A DNA stretch of 64,000 bases from Leptodactylus fallax (taxonomy: Eukaryota > Chordata > Amphibia > Anura > Leptodactylidae): positions 4,141,001-4,205,000 of the forward strand of contig CAMRHE010000077.1 of the NCBI GenBank assembly GCA_947044405.1. The letters are read 5' to 3'. The stretch's first letter is position 1. The number at the start of each line of letters is the position of its first letter. Positions 10,684-22,279 of the stretch are shown piece by piece. A program made the position numbers and the translations under genes. A model generated the notes under the pieces. That model was not told the origin of the DNA. It saw nothing but the letters and a program-made list of their open reading frames with translations, and did no database searches.

Positions 10684-11120
10684 TTACATAAAAATTCCTT
10701 GTCTTCTTTTCCAGAATTCATTTATTCCATATGATATGGCATATTCTGCTGTGGCCCTGCACTCCTGAGGTGTAAATCCAACAAGAGCTGTTCCTGTTGT
10801 CTTTATACCTCTACAAACTGCTAAGCTGTGAACTTCAGCTTCAATATGTTGAGGGGAGATATAAAAGAAGGTATCATCACATATATGATATGAGACGTAT
10901 TTATCTGCTTCTGCTGTTGAGATGTTCTCCGGAATGTCTCTGAAGCTTTCAACATTACAAGCGATTTCTACTTGACCCTTATTCGGAAAGGCCATTGCCT
11001 GAACTCCTTTTAGCCCTCCTGTTCTTTCACGGATGGCAGCTGCTATTGCTTTTCCTGAGGTTAGGTCTTGTGTGTCAAGGGTGACATTGCAGTTCATCAC
11101 ATAAGGACTGGCACCAACAC
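10684..11120 (-). CDS. FTCDNL1: FTCDNL1 coding exon 5 (C-terminal subdomain and stop)
   Basis: Codes for residues 184-328 and the TAA stop. VGASPYVMNCNVTLDTQDL corresponds to FTCD KFLIAFNINLLG. GLKGVQAMAF matches LKKVQGIGWYL, and TGTALVGFTPQECRATAEYA matches GSQLVGLVPLKALLDAAAF. So this single exon holds the complete C-terminal subdomain of the formiminotransferase. The acceptor is TTATTGTTATAG|GTGTTGG. The longer open frame upstream of 11120 is intron. The protein ends EFWKRRQGIFM with no linker or cyclodeaminase helices after it. An AATAAA lies about ten bases beyond the stop, which supports this as the last exon. Confidence 0.9.
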
Positions 11121-11224
11121 CTATAACAATAAGAATATTATTACACAATGTTATGTTTGGGGTCTAGTCACTGAATAGTATGACTAGGTGTTTTCAACAC
11201 AAGATTTTAATTTTTCTGAGATTT

Positions 11225-11475
11225 CAATACTAATGATCTACCCTAGTCACCAATATCTGATCAGTGGGGTTGCTGCCGATCTGCTGATTGAAGGGACAGC
11301 AGCACTTGGCCAATGCTATGGCCTGTGATGTCATGTTCATTGGTAAACAGCCTTTCAGCAGCTCATTTTCATTCTAGGGAATGGGACTGAGCTGCAATAC
11401 CAGGCACAGTCACTATATAATGTATGGCACTGTGCCTGGTAGTCAATGAAGAGGCCGCAGCACATATCCAAGCGT
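11225..11475. repeat. MITE fragment (GATCAGTGGGG type)
   Basis: CACCAATATCTGATCAGTGG and GGGACTGAGCTGCAATACCA, then ATGAAGAGGCCGCAGCAC, are familiar interior text of the TTAA-type MITEs at 53500 and 62160. Both ends are eroded. Confidence 0.5.
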
Positions 11476-11529
11476 TATGGTCCTTTCAGTCATGAAGATT
11501 TTTTTTAAATGTTTTTTTATATTGTATAA

Positions 11530-11705
11530 CATTAGGTTCACACTAGCATCAGAGGTTCCCAGAACCAGAACAACTGACAGGTGGACTGCTAAAATAGAGG
11601 ACACATACGGAGCCTGACGGACTCCATTGACTATAATGGAGTCCGTCGGGTGTCTGTTGTTTTTAAACTGAAAGTGAATACATCGCAGATGTGAACATAG
11701 CCTTA
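11530..11705. repeat. Dispersed repeat, family C variant
   Basis: TTAGGTTCACACTAGCATCA pairs with CGCAGATGTGAACATAGCCT; ACTATAATGGAGTCCGTCGG lies between. It is in FTCDNL1 intron 4. Confidence 0.6.
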
Positions 11706-11769
11706 GAAGAAGATCACTGTAACACTCTAATAAGAGCACATCCACAAAAAGAGAGTTGATCTTTAAAGT

Positions 11770-13740
11770 GAACGTATCACATATATTTTTTTTTAGTAAT
11801 TAATTCTAGATTTTTTTATTTTATTTTCTGTACATGTTTATGGGGTGGCCATCTTACACAAGCTGCTATTAACAGTATTTAGATATGCTTTACATCAGCC
11901 ACGTGAGCCATTGATCTAAAAGTCTGGAGATGTTCATTGAGGTTTATGGGAGCGTTTTCTGGGCATCTTCTGTGACTTGTGCAGCGATGAGGAGTAAACA
12001 AGCTGTGAAAAATGATTCACCGATAACTCCTGCCTATGTTAATAATGAGGGGACTGCTGCAAAGAAATTCCCTAAGGAACAAAAACCGTCTGCCTATTAT
12101 TAGACTTAGTGGTCAGAGTAAAAAGTGCAGGATTTTAGGATTTCCTTTAAATATAGAGATTGAGATGAAAATTGTAAAAATGTATTACATATCCTAGCTA
12201 TATACCATTACTTTCTGTGATGGTAATAACCCTTTAATGAACACAGGCTTGTGGGGCCACTCAGTTTATAGGCCACTGGTCAGTAAAGCCTTTTGGGGTC
12301 CCCCCAGAAATCCATACTACGGTAAATAGGCGAGATTAAAAGTTAAATGTGCCAGAATTTTTACAAAATTTGGACGCATGCTTTGGACCACGTGTTTATG
12401 TGTTTTAGATACTTTTTGAGTCATACTTAACAAAAAGGGGCAGGATTTAGCAGAAAAGCTTAAATGCCACACTGTGCAGCAAAAATGCAGCAAAGATTTG
12501 CTGAAATAAGAACAACCAATAAGTGGTATAAATTTTGCTGGCTGGCAGGTGGAGCTGATCAAATCTCCACTAGTGGAGAAAAAGAAATGCAAGGTCAGGA
12601 GAGAGAATATCAGTTGAGACAGAGACAGGGGTTGGGACATTGTCACTAGAGGAGATGGCTGAGGAGCTTCCAGAGAGGTCCACCACAGCAACTAACCTGC
12701 AGAGCTCTGAAAGAGAGGAAGAACCGCAAACAATGAGCACAGACTACAACTTAGCTGTTTGTTTGCTTATTCACAGTATTTCAGACAGTAAAGTAAACCA
12801 TTAAGCCTACCTGCTTGTGTCCATCAGTTCCTACATGTTGCATAAGACAAAGTATCCAACATGTCCAGATGCACCAAATTTCTCACACAGTATGAGCCGG
12901 CATATGTGTACATCTGATGCACCCTTAGACTGCCTGGTCTGATTTTATGCTGTTTAAATATTAGAAAGGTTTAGTAAATCTGCTTAAATAGTTTTAACAG
13001 TTTTGTAAACACTGCAAAAACTGGAGTTTTGTTGCCTTTTTTTGCATAATTTGTTTAGTTGCTAAAAAAGAACAATAGACACCTTGAAACTTTCCAAAAT
13101 CTTTAATATGAATTGTCCCCGGCGTGCCCTAATCATGTTCCCCATTGCTAGTCAAAAATAACTTGTCCCCCTCCCAGCTGTAAATAAACTCACATCCTTC
13201 CTGTGTGGTGGCATAGAAAATGAACAGGCATGTGGAGCTAATCTCATCATCTTCCATGGATAAAAAGTTGCTTATTCTTTTAATTATTTACCCCTGACGT
13301 ACAATTGATTTTGATAGTGGGAGTTTTTGTTATGAGGGGACAATAAAAGCAGCTTATTTATATGTCTCCAGGCCCTACTTCCAGCCTTCTGTTTCTGCTT
13401 GTGTTCTTCATCTTTGTTTTGTCTTCCTCTGATTCTGTGTATATGACTCCAATAATAATCTGCACCGCAAACATCCTTGACATAGATGTTAATGGCATAA
13501 CGTCCATAGCGGGGTTGTTTCTGTATAAGCATTGTAAACAGTCATGTTTAAAGTATCTAGATCTAATCATTATTTGTCTAAGTGCTTAACCCCTGCCCAT
13601 CCAGGGGGTCACTCCACTCCACAGATGTATGGAAGATATATCATAGTAGTGGATATGTCATGCAATGACATATTCAGAATTGTAATGAATGTCTATCACT
13701 TTGTTATTGAGATTTGTTTTCACTTTTACATTAAAAAGAC
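11770..13740. other. Intron 4, no further feature
   Basis: Part of FTCDNL1 intron 4. The 124- and 61-codon frames at 12317-12691 are on opposite strands of the same stretch and show no domain. Nothing supported. Confidence 0.5.
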
Positions 13741-13904
13741 TTTTAGGCCTAACCCTATATTCACACATTTTTAAAGGCTGCATTAAATTCAATGCAAGTG
13801 AATAGGGGCTATTCACATGTCCTATTTTTGTCCATTTTCATGGTCCATCCATTAAAAATAGATCCATTGATTTCCAATGGGTCTGTGTGTCCATGAAAGG
13901 CTGT

Positions 13905-14265
13905 GTTCACACGGAGGAATTTGCCAAGGATTTGGGGGCAGATTTCGCCCCCAAATCCGGAGCAGATTCCCCCCCAGAATCCGCCTTCCATTGTTTTCAA
14001 TGGGAGGCAGAGATCGCAGCAGGACACGGAAAAAATAAGTGTCCTGCTCGATCTTGCTGCGGATTCTGCACCTGATTCAGCCGCGGCGTCCGCAGCTTGA
14101 GACTCCCTCCTGATTAGGCCCATTCGCCCAGGCTTAATCAGTAGCGGGATGCCGTGACGCACTGCATCAACATCCCTTCGCGGCTAGACCGCTGTGAAAA
14201 TGCCGGCGGCGGAAAATGAAGAGGAGTTCCTCTTCATTTTCCGCCGTGTGAACATACCCAAAATG
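13905..14265. repeat. Dispersed repeat, family D (reverse orientation)
   Basis: GTTCACACGGAGGAATTTGC, CCATTGTTTTCAATGGGAGG, CTCCTGATTAGGCCCATTCG and the hairpin around AATGAAGAGGAGTTCCTCTT, ending CGTGTGAACATACCC. It lies in intron 4. Confidence 0.65.
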
Positions 14266-14979
14266 GACAAAGATGAAGTGTGTCAATGTTTTTGATGGCC
14301 GTGAAATACAATCGGTCAAAAAAATGGATATGCGAATAGGCACATTGAAATCAAATGTTATAAAAATGGCCATCACACAGCAGTTTTTCGTGTGAATGAG
14401 GTCTTAGACTTTTTCTTTCAGATTCAATGCTAAATACTTATTCACTGTATATATTTATACACATCATTTGTATCTCTATTTAACTATCTACACACACACA
14501 TATATTAACACATACTGGCATACACATTCATAGTTGTTAGATGGAAGGAAACAGTGGATAAAAGGGGAGTTACAGATTTTAAGGTGACCATATCCACTCA
14601 ATAGTTGCCAGACAAATGCTCATTTGGCCAACAAGTATTACTACTGACCTCCCCATACACATGTATAAACTTTTTTTTTCTGTTCAATGGAGAATAAGCC
14701 GCTGTCAAACACCACTAGTAGTGACTGGTCTCCCATTAGAAAAAATTAACATGCCAGAAGATTTATCCCCAAACATACCCCGAAAGAATGTGAGCGAACA
14801 TCAATACGAATTTGATGGTTGGCCATTCCAAGATTTGCCCAACCTTAGTCTAATGTACTGTATACGGCACCTTTACTTCTGGAAATTTTTGTTTTTTGAT
14901 TAAAATATCTTTTGACAGGGATAATGGTCAAGAGCTAATGGCAGTATTATAGTATCAATACATGCCTGCAGCAGTTTAA

Positions 14980-15504
14980 AGTGCACCTCCAATTCTAAAA
15001 CAACTTTTCCTAAATGAATAGTACAGGTGGATATAAGAAACTTTGTAATATATATTATTACAGAAATGTGTTTCCTTCTCTACTTATTAGGCTGCTCACC
15101 TGTTCCTTATCTTCACTCAGACTGTTTGTTTACATAAGACTCTGATATTCACCTCACATACAGAGCTCTATGGAGAGGGAAAGATGAGTCTGTACATTGA
15201 TTTATTGCCTCATTCTGTGCAATGGTAAGCTCTTACCTTGACATATAGCAGTGTTAAAAGAGCTATCTAACTCACAGAATATCAGAAGGTAGCAGATGCT
15301 GTTATTTGTATGTCTTTTCCAGCATCCTCTTCCTCCCCACTCCCCTCTCCATAGATTAATGTAAAAAGAATCTTAGCTTAAATAATGGAGAAGAAAACAA
15401 ATTTGCTTAATACAATTAATAATACAATTACAGAGTTTCTTATATTCACAGGTACTATTCAATTTTGAAACGTTGTTGGAATTAGAGGTATGTCTTACCT
15501 CCCA
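14980..15504. mobile_element. Fold-back MITE (TTTCCTAAATGAATAGTAC type)
   Basis: The left arm (CTCCAATTCTAAAACAAC, then AATGAATAGTACAGG, then AAGAAACTTTGTAAT) pairs with a right arm at about 15415-15500 (GAGTTTCTTATATTCAC..GTACTATTCAATTTTG..GTTGGAATTAGAGG). TTAA adjoins the left end (14976-14979); the right flank is eroded. Another copy lies at 61700-62110. Confidence 0.7.
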
Positions 15505-15937
15505 GTGAGAGAGTTAGAAGGCCATTAGTTTCACTGGTGGAGGAGATATATCTTCTCTTTTTCTTTAGGGCTTTGTGCACAAAGTGCAAAGGGACATATG
15601 GCAGTATACAGGCTGTAATATGAGTCTGTAAGGACCTGTATGGCTGTCTAAGTGCCTATGTGTGGTGCACCATATTCTCCCCTGGCAATGCTTTTATGGC
15701 AGAAAACGCTATATAATATGACATATATTGAAGCATGTGTCAATTTTTTTTTCTCATATAGTCTAGGAAAATATACTAAATTTGTGAGATAAGGGCCACT
15801 GAAAACTCATTTCATCCTATATAGGAATTTCTTACAGTGTATAAAGTAATTTTTCTCTGTATATTATTCAGATTATTAGTCATATTTGTCAATAATGTGA
15901 CATTTGTACTAGAAGAATAGTGTGGGTTTTTTTTTAC

Positions 15938-16126
15938 CTGTTAGTCCATATTTTTTAGATGGTTTCATTCCAACATCAGATTTCATTGTAGTCACATCAG
16001 GGTTTTTCCTAAACCAGCCCAGAGATCTCCTTTGGTCTACTAAACTTCTCATCTCTGGTATGTCTGCGTATCCAAAAAGGAACAAACTGCACCCTGGAAC
16101 TTGTATGACCAGCTCCTCTGCAATAC
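15938..16126 (-). CDS. FTCDNL1: FTCDNL1 coding exon 4
   Basis: Codes for residues 121-184 in part. IAEELVIQVPGCSLFLFG corresponds to the FTCD helix and strand AEELGVPVYLYGEA. It is followed by DIPEMRSLVDQRRSLGWFRK, where FTCD has the GRRTLPALRAGEY linker. The acceptor is TGTGTTTTTAG|GTATTG and the donor is CTAACAG|GTAAAAA. The length of 189 bases keeps the frame if skipped. The exon ends where the N-terminal subdomain of the transferase fold ends in FTCD (about residue 181). A degenerate LINE fragment starts only a few tens of bases upstream of its acceptor. Confidence 0.88.
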
Positions 16127-16164
16127 CTAAAAACACAATCACCATATGTAAGCTTGTTCCCTGC

Positions 16165-16775
16165 AGAGACCAAGAATACTACTGGGAATATTGGAGATGG
16201 AGGAGTTGGATGACAATGTCGCTCTGGAGATACAACATATTCTTTATCTGGGAAGGAAAACTATAGCAACTCGATGGATCCCTGGAGGAATTTATTTCTA
16301 AGATGAATTCCATAATCAGGCTGGAGTGGGGGGTATATCTCAAAAGTAAAGCTCCTTCCAGGTTTGGGGCCTTATGGGGCAGATGGGCTACCTGACCAGG
16401 GTCTATTAGAAGCCCATATGAGCCTTCCATATATTTTACTTGCTCATGATTGGTAGCCAGTGTTCTTCCCTGGTACTTGCTGGGATGCCTAAATTTCTCT
16501 AGATATCTTGGATATCATCACCTCTACGAACCTGAACCATGTTTCACGGTATATATGGGTTGTTGTTGTGAGGGACAAACAAGGGAAGGGAGGGGGGTCA
16601 GAGGGAAACGGTACGGTCTGGGAACTACTGGATAAGTATTCACTTTGTATACTTGCCCCTATCAGAGTTGTATTTTCTTTTTACTGTTGTGTTTTGTTTG
16701 TGCTGTTTAAAACGCATTTATGTATTTATATGTTTTCTAAACTTTGCAAATCTCAATAAAAAGATCTGATAAAAA
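16165..16775 (+). mobile_element. L1-like LINE 3' end fragment, degenerate
   Basis: The six-frame text resembles the C-terminal region of a frog L1/Tx1-type ORF2: TIATRWIPGG, then in another frame SLEEFISKMNSIIRLEWGVY. It is followed by a short 3' UTR and a tail with AATAAAAAG and GATAAAAAATGA (about 16753-16778). Stops and frameshifts are present throughout. The fragment is in antisense to FTCDNL1 and begins close upstream of the exon 4 acceptor. Confidence 0.5.
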
Positions 16776-17529
16776 ATGAGTGAGCTTGTGGCAATGTAAT
16801 TCACAATTCATGCTACGGTCCATGAATGCCAACTGCTTGTGTGCAACTACTTGTAAAGTAATAGTGAAGCACAGTATAGTGGTTCCCTGACATAATACTG
16901 TTACACTAGTAGTATCCTACGGGCTTCATCTACAGTATATACTGTATATACTGTATGCAAGATACTGTATGCAAGCAGCAAGATATCGATTGACAATTCT
17001 CTACTGCAATTCAAGTAATAATAAGAATAATAACTCTTTATGATAACTTTGCATCTTCTACTTGTGTGGCCTAGTTTTATGCTTTTCTAAAGTTAAGATA
17101 GTTTTGTGCCCCATTGTGCCTGGTCCATAATGGTTATAGAATTAGGCCGTGTACAAAAAAATGTGGCAATTCGTAATTTTTATTTTAGCAAAACTCAGTA
17201 AGTACAATGAAACCTCCATAGAAGACCATACCTTTGAGAAGAGCCTACTTTTCCGGGCAAAAAATTATTTTTCAAAAAAGGTCTGTTAGTGCTATTAATA
17301 GGTTAATAAGTACATTCAAATACCTTTAGCAGTGTTTTGAGTGATTTCTGGGTTTCTCAGTGAGCTCCTGGCATCTATTTGTTTACATGGGTATCTTCCT
17401 GTTCTGTTTTCCTACAACTACCATGATCCCTTGGGCCACTCAGAGCTCACTCACACCACCTCCCTGTCTCCCTCCCCCTCCCTTTCTCACTCACACCCCT
17501 CTCCCTGTTTCCCTTACTAGCCATTCCTA

Positions 17530-17945
17530 ACTAACCCAACCCCCCCACCCCATCATATTTACCTGTCTTCCAGACAAGATCTTCTGGGCTTGGGATGTCA
17601 CTTCATCTGCATGCGCAGTAGCCGGCACTCCGGATCTATTGTGCAGGCATGGGTGGACGGCAGACGTCAAGAAGGGGAAGCGCAGCTGATGTGACGTCCC
17701 GTGCCCAGAAGATCCAGACTGGAAGACAGGTAAATATGATGAGGTGGGGGGGTGGGTTAGTATCACTGACGTTCCGTTTCTGGAAACAGAACGACACCGG
17801 AAAATTGGAAAATGTGCCTGGGGCCACATGACCGCCCCAGCAATCTAGGTAATTATAGATTTTTGGTACAATAAATAAGTTAGAAGGTCAGTGGGGGAAG
17901 GGTGTTTAGCTTAGATTAGAGAGATCAATTTATCCCGGACAACCC
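17530..17945. repeat. Fold-back MITE, ~70-bp arms
   Basis: CATCATATTTACCTGTCTTC (17549) and AAGATCTTCTGGGC pair with CCCAGAAGATCCAGACTGGA and GACAGGTAAATATGATGAGG (17703-17744). The right side ends CCCGGACAACCCCTTTTAA. It lies in the upstream part of intron 3. Confidence 0.65.
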
Positions 17946-17999
17946 CTTTTAAGTTTTTTTTCTGTTCTCTATAAGCAGTGATCAAAGACCACTTCACTT

Positions 18000-18440
18000 C
18001 TTTAACCAGTTCAGTCCCGGGCTATTTTCCCTGGTTCAGGACCGGCACATTTTTCGTACATGCGGTTTTGAGGGATATAATATATTTTCCTTTTGGTTAT
18101 TCAAATAATTTTTGCGTTTTTTTTTTGTGAAAAATAGGGCTTCATTTTTATGTTGTTCTTCCATGTTTATTCTTTATTTTAATATCTGAGAAAATGTAAA
18201 CAAAAAAGGAGGGGAAATGTCTTGTTTTTTAAATTTTTCATGTGTTGCTAGGTGTGGGGCTACAACCTGTAACAAGGGTTTGGTAGTGGCAGGGGGCAGT
18301 TACTTTATTTTTTCTTTTTACCACATTGTGCCCCCCCATAAGGTCATAACTTTTTATGATTTCTCCTGTAACTGAGGCAGATACATACAATATTCCGAGG
18401 CTCATCTGGGTCCTCTAGGTTCTTGTCTCCCCAGCAGTCA
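18000..18440. repeat. Dispersed repeat, family F (CATAACTTTTTTATTTTTC type)
   Basis: TTAACCAGTTCAGTCCCGGG opens it; long T-rich text with GGTCATAACTTTTTATGATT follows. Similar stretches: 28165-28690, 37810-38340, 43050-43400, 45700-46520 and 48955-49840. The last ends TACGTCCTTGGTTGTTAAGG followed by GGTTAAA, the usual terminus. Confidence 0.5.
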
Positions 18441-19484
18441 TGTGACCGGCGGGTCAGAGGGGAGCTGCGTGTAGTAATAGTTAGAATCCAGAGCCCATAG
18501 CTGCACAATTTTGTACAGCAGGCTAACCTTGCAAGGGCTTATATACAGACCTTGCAGGGTTAGAGGTGGACAGTCTGGATGTATATAGTCTATGGGTGGT
18601 CTAGAAAAGGTTAAACAAATATTACAGTGGTAACACCTTTGGACTGAATCTGTATGTTGCGAAAATATAGCATTTTGGGTCACGGAAATGCTGCATAAGA
18701 AATTGCTGCATTTTATAGTCTCAAAAAGGGAATGGGATTTTATTTAATCCCATTGCGACATTGCAGAAAAAAGTGCTTCAGAAAGCACAGCATTCTCTAA
18801 AATGTTTCTGAAAAAAAAAAAGACTGCTAATTTTACATAAAAATTTTAGATTTCCCCCCAAAAGACTTATATGGGGAAGGCAAAAATGTAAAATGCAGAA
18901 AAACTGTGAAAAATGCAAGAATTTTGGGATTGTGTTTTGCACTGCATTTGAGTGCTTTGAGTCCAATGTGGATGCAGGTCTGCGCTGCACTGGAGTAAAT
19001 AAGAGGGGGACACTTACAAGGTATATCAGGGAAAAGAATCTGTCAGCATCATGCCATGGTGTCATGGTGGATAGAGATCAGAAGAAGGAGCATTTCCAGC
19101 ACCATTGAGCATCACAGGAGGAGGAGGGAGGCTGTCAGAGAATGGGGAGGGTACAGCCTATGTCATGCTCAACATCCTGTGCAATAGCAGAGCAAGGGAT
19201 TTTGGCAATTAAATGTTGGCAGGTATGGTCAAAGTTAGCAATGAAGGAGGAAAATAAAGAGGAAAACCATACTGGGGTCTAGGAATGAGAGGGGAACCAG
19301 GAATAAGCGGGGAAGCCATACTGGTGACAAGGAAAAGAGGTGGAACCTTTCAAGGACCAAGGGAAAACTATGCTGAGGACCAAGATTAAGAGGGGTGCCA
19401 TGCTTGGAACCAATAATGATATGGCCATCCTAAACTAGGAAATGGATAGGTCACCATGGGGACTGAAAATAAAAGGGTTATGTG

Positions 19485-20454
19485 CAGAGACATAACTAGG
19501 CATAGCTCCTGGGCCCAAATGCTAAATCTGCAATGGGTCCCCTGTGGGCCACCATTTGCTATCTATAATACTGGTGTCTTATAGTTTAGAGAAAATAGAA
19601 AACAGGAGGGGCACTCCTATTGTAATACACCTCACATACGAGCTCCAAGCTCCGCACATAAAGTAATCTTCTCACCATAGCGAGTTGTACTGAACAGGGA
19701 CAACTCTGCAATGGGCATGAAGATCAAACGGTAGTCTGCATGCTGTTCCTGCCTCGCGGTGATCACAGGATGGACAACGCAGGTACTTGGAGAAGAAAGC
19801 GAAAAAGAAGGTTTAACAGAGTACTGCTTCTAGAGGAAATTTTGTATTCACATGGTAGGTTTTATTTTATTTTGCTTACTTATATACATTCATGTTGTCA
19901 ACTGTCCCATATAAGCCTTACAACTTAATTTCCCTATCAGTATGTCTTTGGCATGTGGGAGGAAACCCCCGCAAACACGGGAGAACATACAAACTCCTTG
20001 CAGATGTGCTTGGCTGGATTCAAACCTAGGACTCCAATGCAGCAAGGTAACAGTGCTAACCACTGAGCCACCGTAAGTAAGGGCTCACTTCATCAGGCAC
20101 ATGGATTACAAGTATAAATATACACACCAGGAGGGTACAAAACCCGGCACGGATTACAAATATATGTAACACAATTATGTAAAAAAAAAAAGTAAAACAT
20201 TATTGTCGTAGATTTTTATAATTTTTGGTTTTTACATATATTTGTAATCCATGTGGGGCTTTTTATCCGCCCAATGAGTATATTTATACTTGTCCATGTT
20301 TGGTTCTTATGTGCCCGATAAAGCAGGTCCTTACAAACGAAACGCGTGTCACACTTTATCTACTATGTGAATAAAGAATTTCCTCTTGAAACAGCACCTT
20401 ATTAAGCTTGCTTTTTTGCCTTCTTCCCTCTGCACCCCCTATAGCTACGCCCCG
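19485..20454. mobile_element. hAT-type composite element
   Basis: Left end CAGAGACATAACTAGGCATA; right end is the inverse of CGGGGCGTAGCTATAGGGG. The flanking octamers are GTTATGTG (19477-19484) and GTTATATG (20455-20462), a 7/8 match. It carries inside the 'gain-of-header' module at 19905-20075 and a stretch with inverted ATTACAAATATATGTAA motifs (about 20150-20260). A segment AACGAAACGCGTGTCACAC then precedes AATAAAG. No transposase frame was seen. Confidence 0.6.
19905..20075 (-). repeat. Widespread dispersed module (GTGGCTCAGTGGTTAGCA type)
   Basis: On the minus strand it reads GGTGGCTCAGTGGTTAGCAC, then TTTGAATCCAGCCAAGCAC, TTTCCTCCCACATGCCAAAG, and TACTGATAGGGAAATTAAG. This text recurs in many fish and frog genomes. 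The same module is split by the Tc1 copy at 50672-52293. I do not assign it to a named family. Confidence 0.65.
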
Positions 20455-21034
20455 GTTATATGTGCAGGCTTGAATGACTTGTGTATAGTACCATAGCTGT
20501 CTTATTGCAGTAGTCGTAGTCTAGTTCTGGATCTGAGTGATGTGCTCATGTGATATCAAACATAAAACACATTTTGAGTTGTTTCATCATTATTTTTCTA
20601 CTTCTGGGGGTGTGGGTGGAGGCTGTACATTTTGGCTAACTCATTCGATACTTTAGCCTGCATTCTGTATACTTTTTTTTTTCTTTGAATGGATTAGTAT
20701 CATAAAAAATAATAAAGTGCAAATAGTTGGCTTAAAGAAGTTTCATATACATGGCACTTTTGTTTTAGTTGTCTTGGGCTATTGTAGAGAAATGAACAAT
20801 TGTTGGACGAGCTGAGCTCCAGCCTGATGCTAGCTCTTAGAGCTCCTAAGTACAGACTACTAGTGCTGATTAATGCACTTGGCCTTGTGTTATGTCTGGG
20901 TTAATTCTGTATGTAATTGCATCTCTGCAAGACATTCAAGGGCAAGTGTATACAATAAGATACTACTACAGATACAACACTGACATCTTGTGGTTATATG
21001 CTGCATACAGTGAAACAAGCCAAAGATTTCACAG

Positions 21035-21110
21035 TTATAATAATAATAATAATAATACATTTTATTTATATAGCTCCAACATATTCCGCAGCACTGTACT
21101 AGGTATTGTA
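21035..21110 (-). repeat. LINE 3' tail with (TAA)n
   Basis: ATAATAATAATAATAATACA then TTTTATTTATATAGCTCCAA, TATTCCGCAGCACTGTAC: the minus-strand form of the retroposon tail. It lies in intron 3. Confidence 0.65.
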
Positions 21111-21379
21111 ATCACTCTTATCATGTTTAGTATGTATTTATTATATTCTAAGTATGGCTAATGCTATAATTCAGGTTCAAGAAAAATGTGATATATTGTT
21201 CTTTGATGGACTATAATGTCTTTCTGATTGTAGGCACTGTATACAGCACTGCATTATAGGTTGGGCTTGCTGGACCTGTGTATTTTCTTAAGCTTCTCAG
21301 ATATGTAACCAAAAACAGTTGGATGGGAACAGAACGGCAACCATGCAGCGCAGCCGCCTGCTTCCAGCTCCATACACTG

Positions 21380-21679
21380 ATCAGTAGAGGTGCATGGTGT
21401 TGGATCCTCACCAGTCTGATAATGATGACCTATCCTAAGGGTGGGCCATATATATCCAGTCTTGGAGAACCATTGGGGAACCGAACTGCAGTAGTGGAGC
21501 CTAGCCACTACACACGGAGTTATTTGCTTCTAGATTTTTGCACTGTATAGTACAAGGACAAGACTCACCCCTCAACAGCTGATATGTGTGAGGGCTATTG
21601 GCCTCTCACCGATTAGATATTTATGGCCTATCCTAAGGATAATCCATGAATAAAAAAAAACAATACAGGACAACCCCTA
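21380..21679. repeat. TTAA-type MITE (GATGACCTATCCTAAGG family)
   Basis: AATGATGACCTATCCTAAGG (21420) pairs imperfectly with a second CCTATCCTAAGGATAATCC (21628). The right end GGACAACCCCTA is followed by TTAA at 21680-21683. It lies in FTCDNL1 intron 3, about 250 bases from exon 3. Confidence 0.6.
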
Positions 21680-21929
21680 TTAAAGGACTAATTTTATTAT
21701 TATTTTTAATTAGGAAATGAATCAGCACACAATTTTAACCTATTAGGATACAAAACAAAATGATGTTCAATGACAGACATTAAGTTAAATGCTATGAAAA
21801 TACTTGGACAATGTATAGTACATTAGAACTAATTACTGAAAGATGGAGATGCCATTTGTCATAGTTTCGGAATAGTAGATAGAAATGGCAAAACCTGAAA
21901 GTTGTCATTGATAGTTTGGAGTGACATAC

Positions 21930-22082
21930 CTCTTGCAATTTTACCACATTGTTCCAGTGTCACCCCTGATAAGGGATAGATGGGTATAAGGTCGATGGCA
22001 CCAAGACAGGGGTGTATACCTTCATGTTGGGAATGGTCGATGCATGTGAAGCCCTCCACACAGGAAGAAACAACAGACTTAC
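21930..22082 (-). CDS. FTCDNL1: FTCDNL1 coding exon 3 (catalytic His exon)
   Basis: Codes for residues 70-121 in part. The stretch HSQHEGIHPCLGAIDLIPIY (about residues 86-105) aligns with the FTCD segment around its catalytic His82, which lies in GEHPRMGALDVCPF. The His is kept here as about His93. GVTLEQCGKIAR follows and matches the helix after the active-site loop (RGVTMEECVLCAQ in FTCD). The acceptor is CATTATATAG|GTAAGTC. The exon itself begins GTAAGT, which looks like a donor, but the reading frame needs it as coding. The donor is CAAGAG|GTATGTC. The length is 153 bases, again a multiple of three and phase 1 at both ends. Confidence 0.88.
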
Positions 22083-22279
22083 CTATATAATGGGCAGAAT
22101 AATAAGAATTACACCATTTGATTGATCTCATTACTAATACATGAACACATTTCCTGCTAGAAAAGTAACAGAATATAAATCATTTAAAAAAGCATTAAAC
22201 AATTAAAAGGGAGTCAGAAATAAATTGATTATAAACCTGCGCAATGGTAGCAGTAAATTAACTAGAAACTTAACCACAG

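Noticed and set aside
10684..11148. ATG at 11148 as the start of a separate one-exon gene
   Set aside because: The codons before 11120 are intron (acceptor TTATAG). The true frame continues from exon 4 in matching phase.
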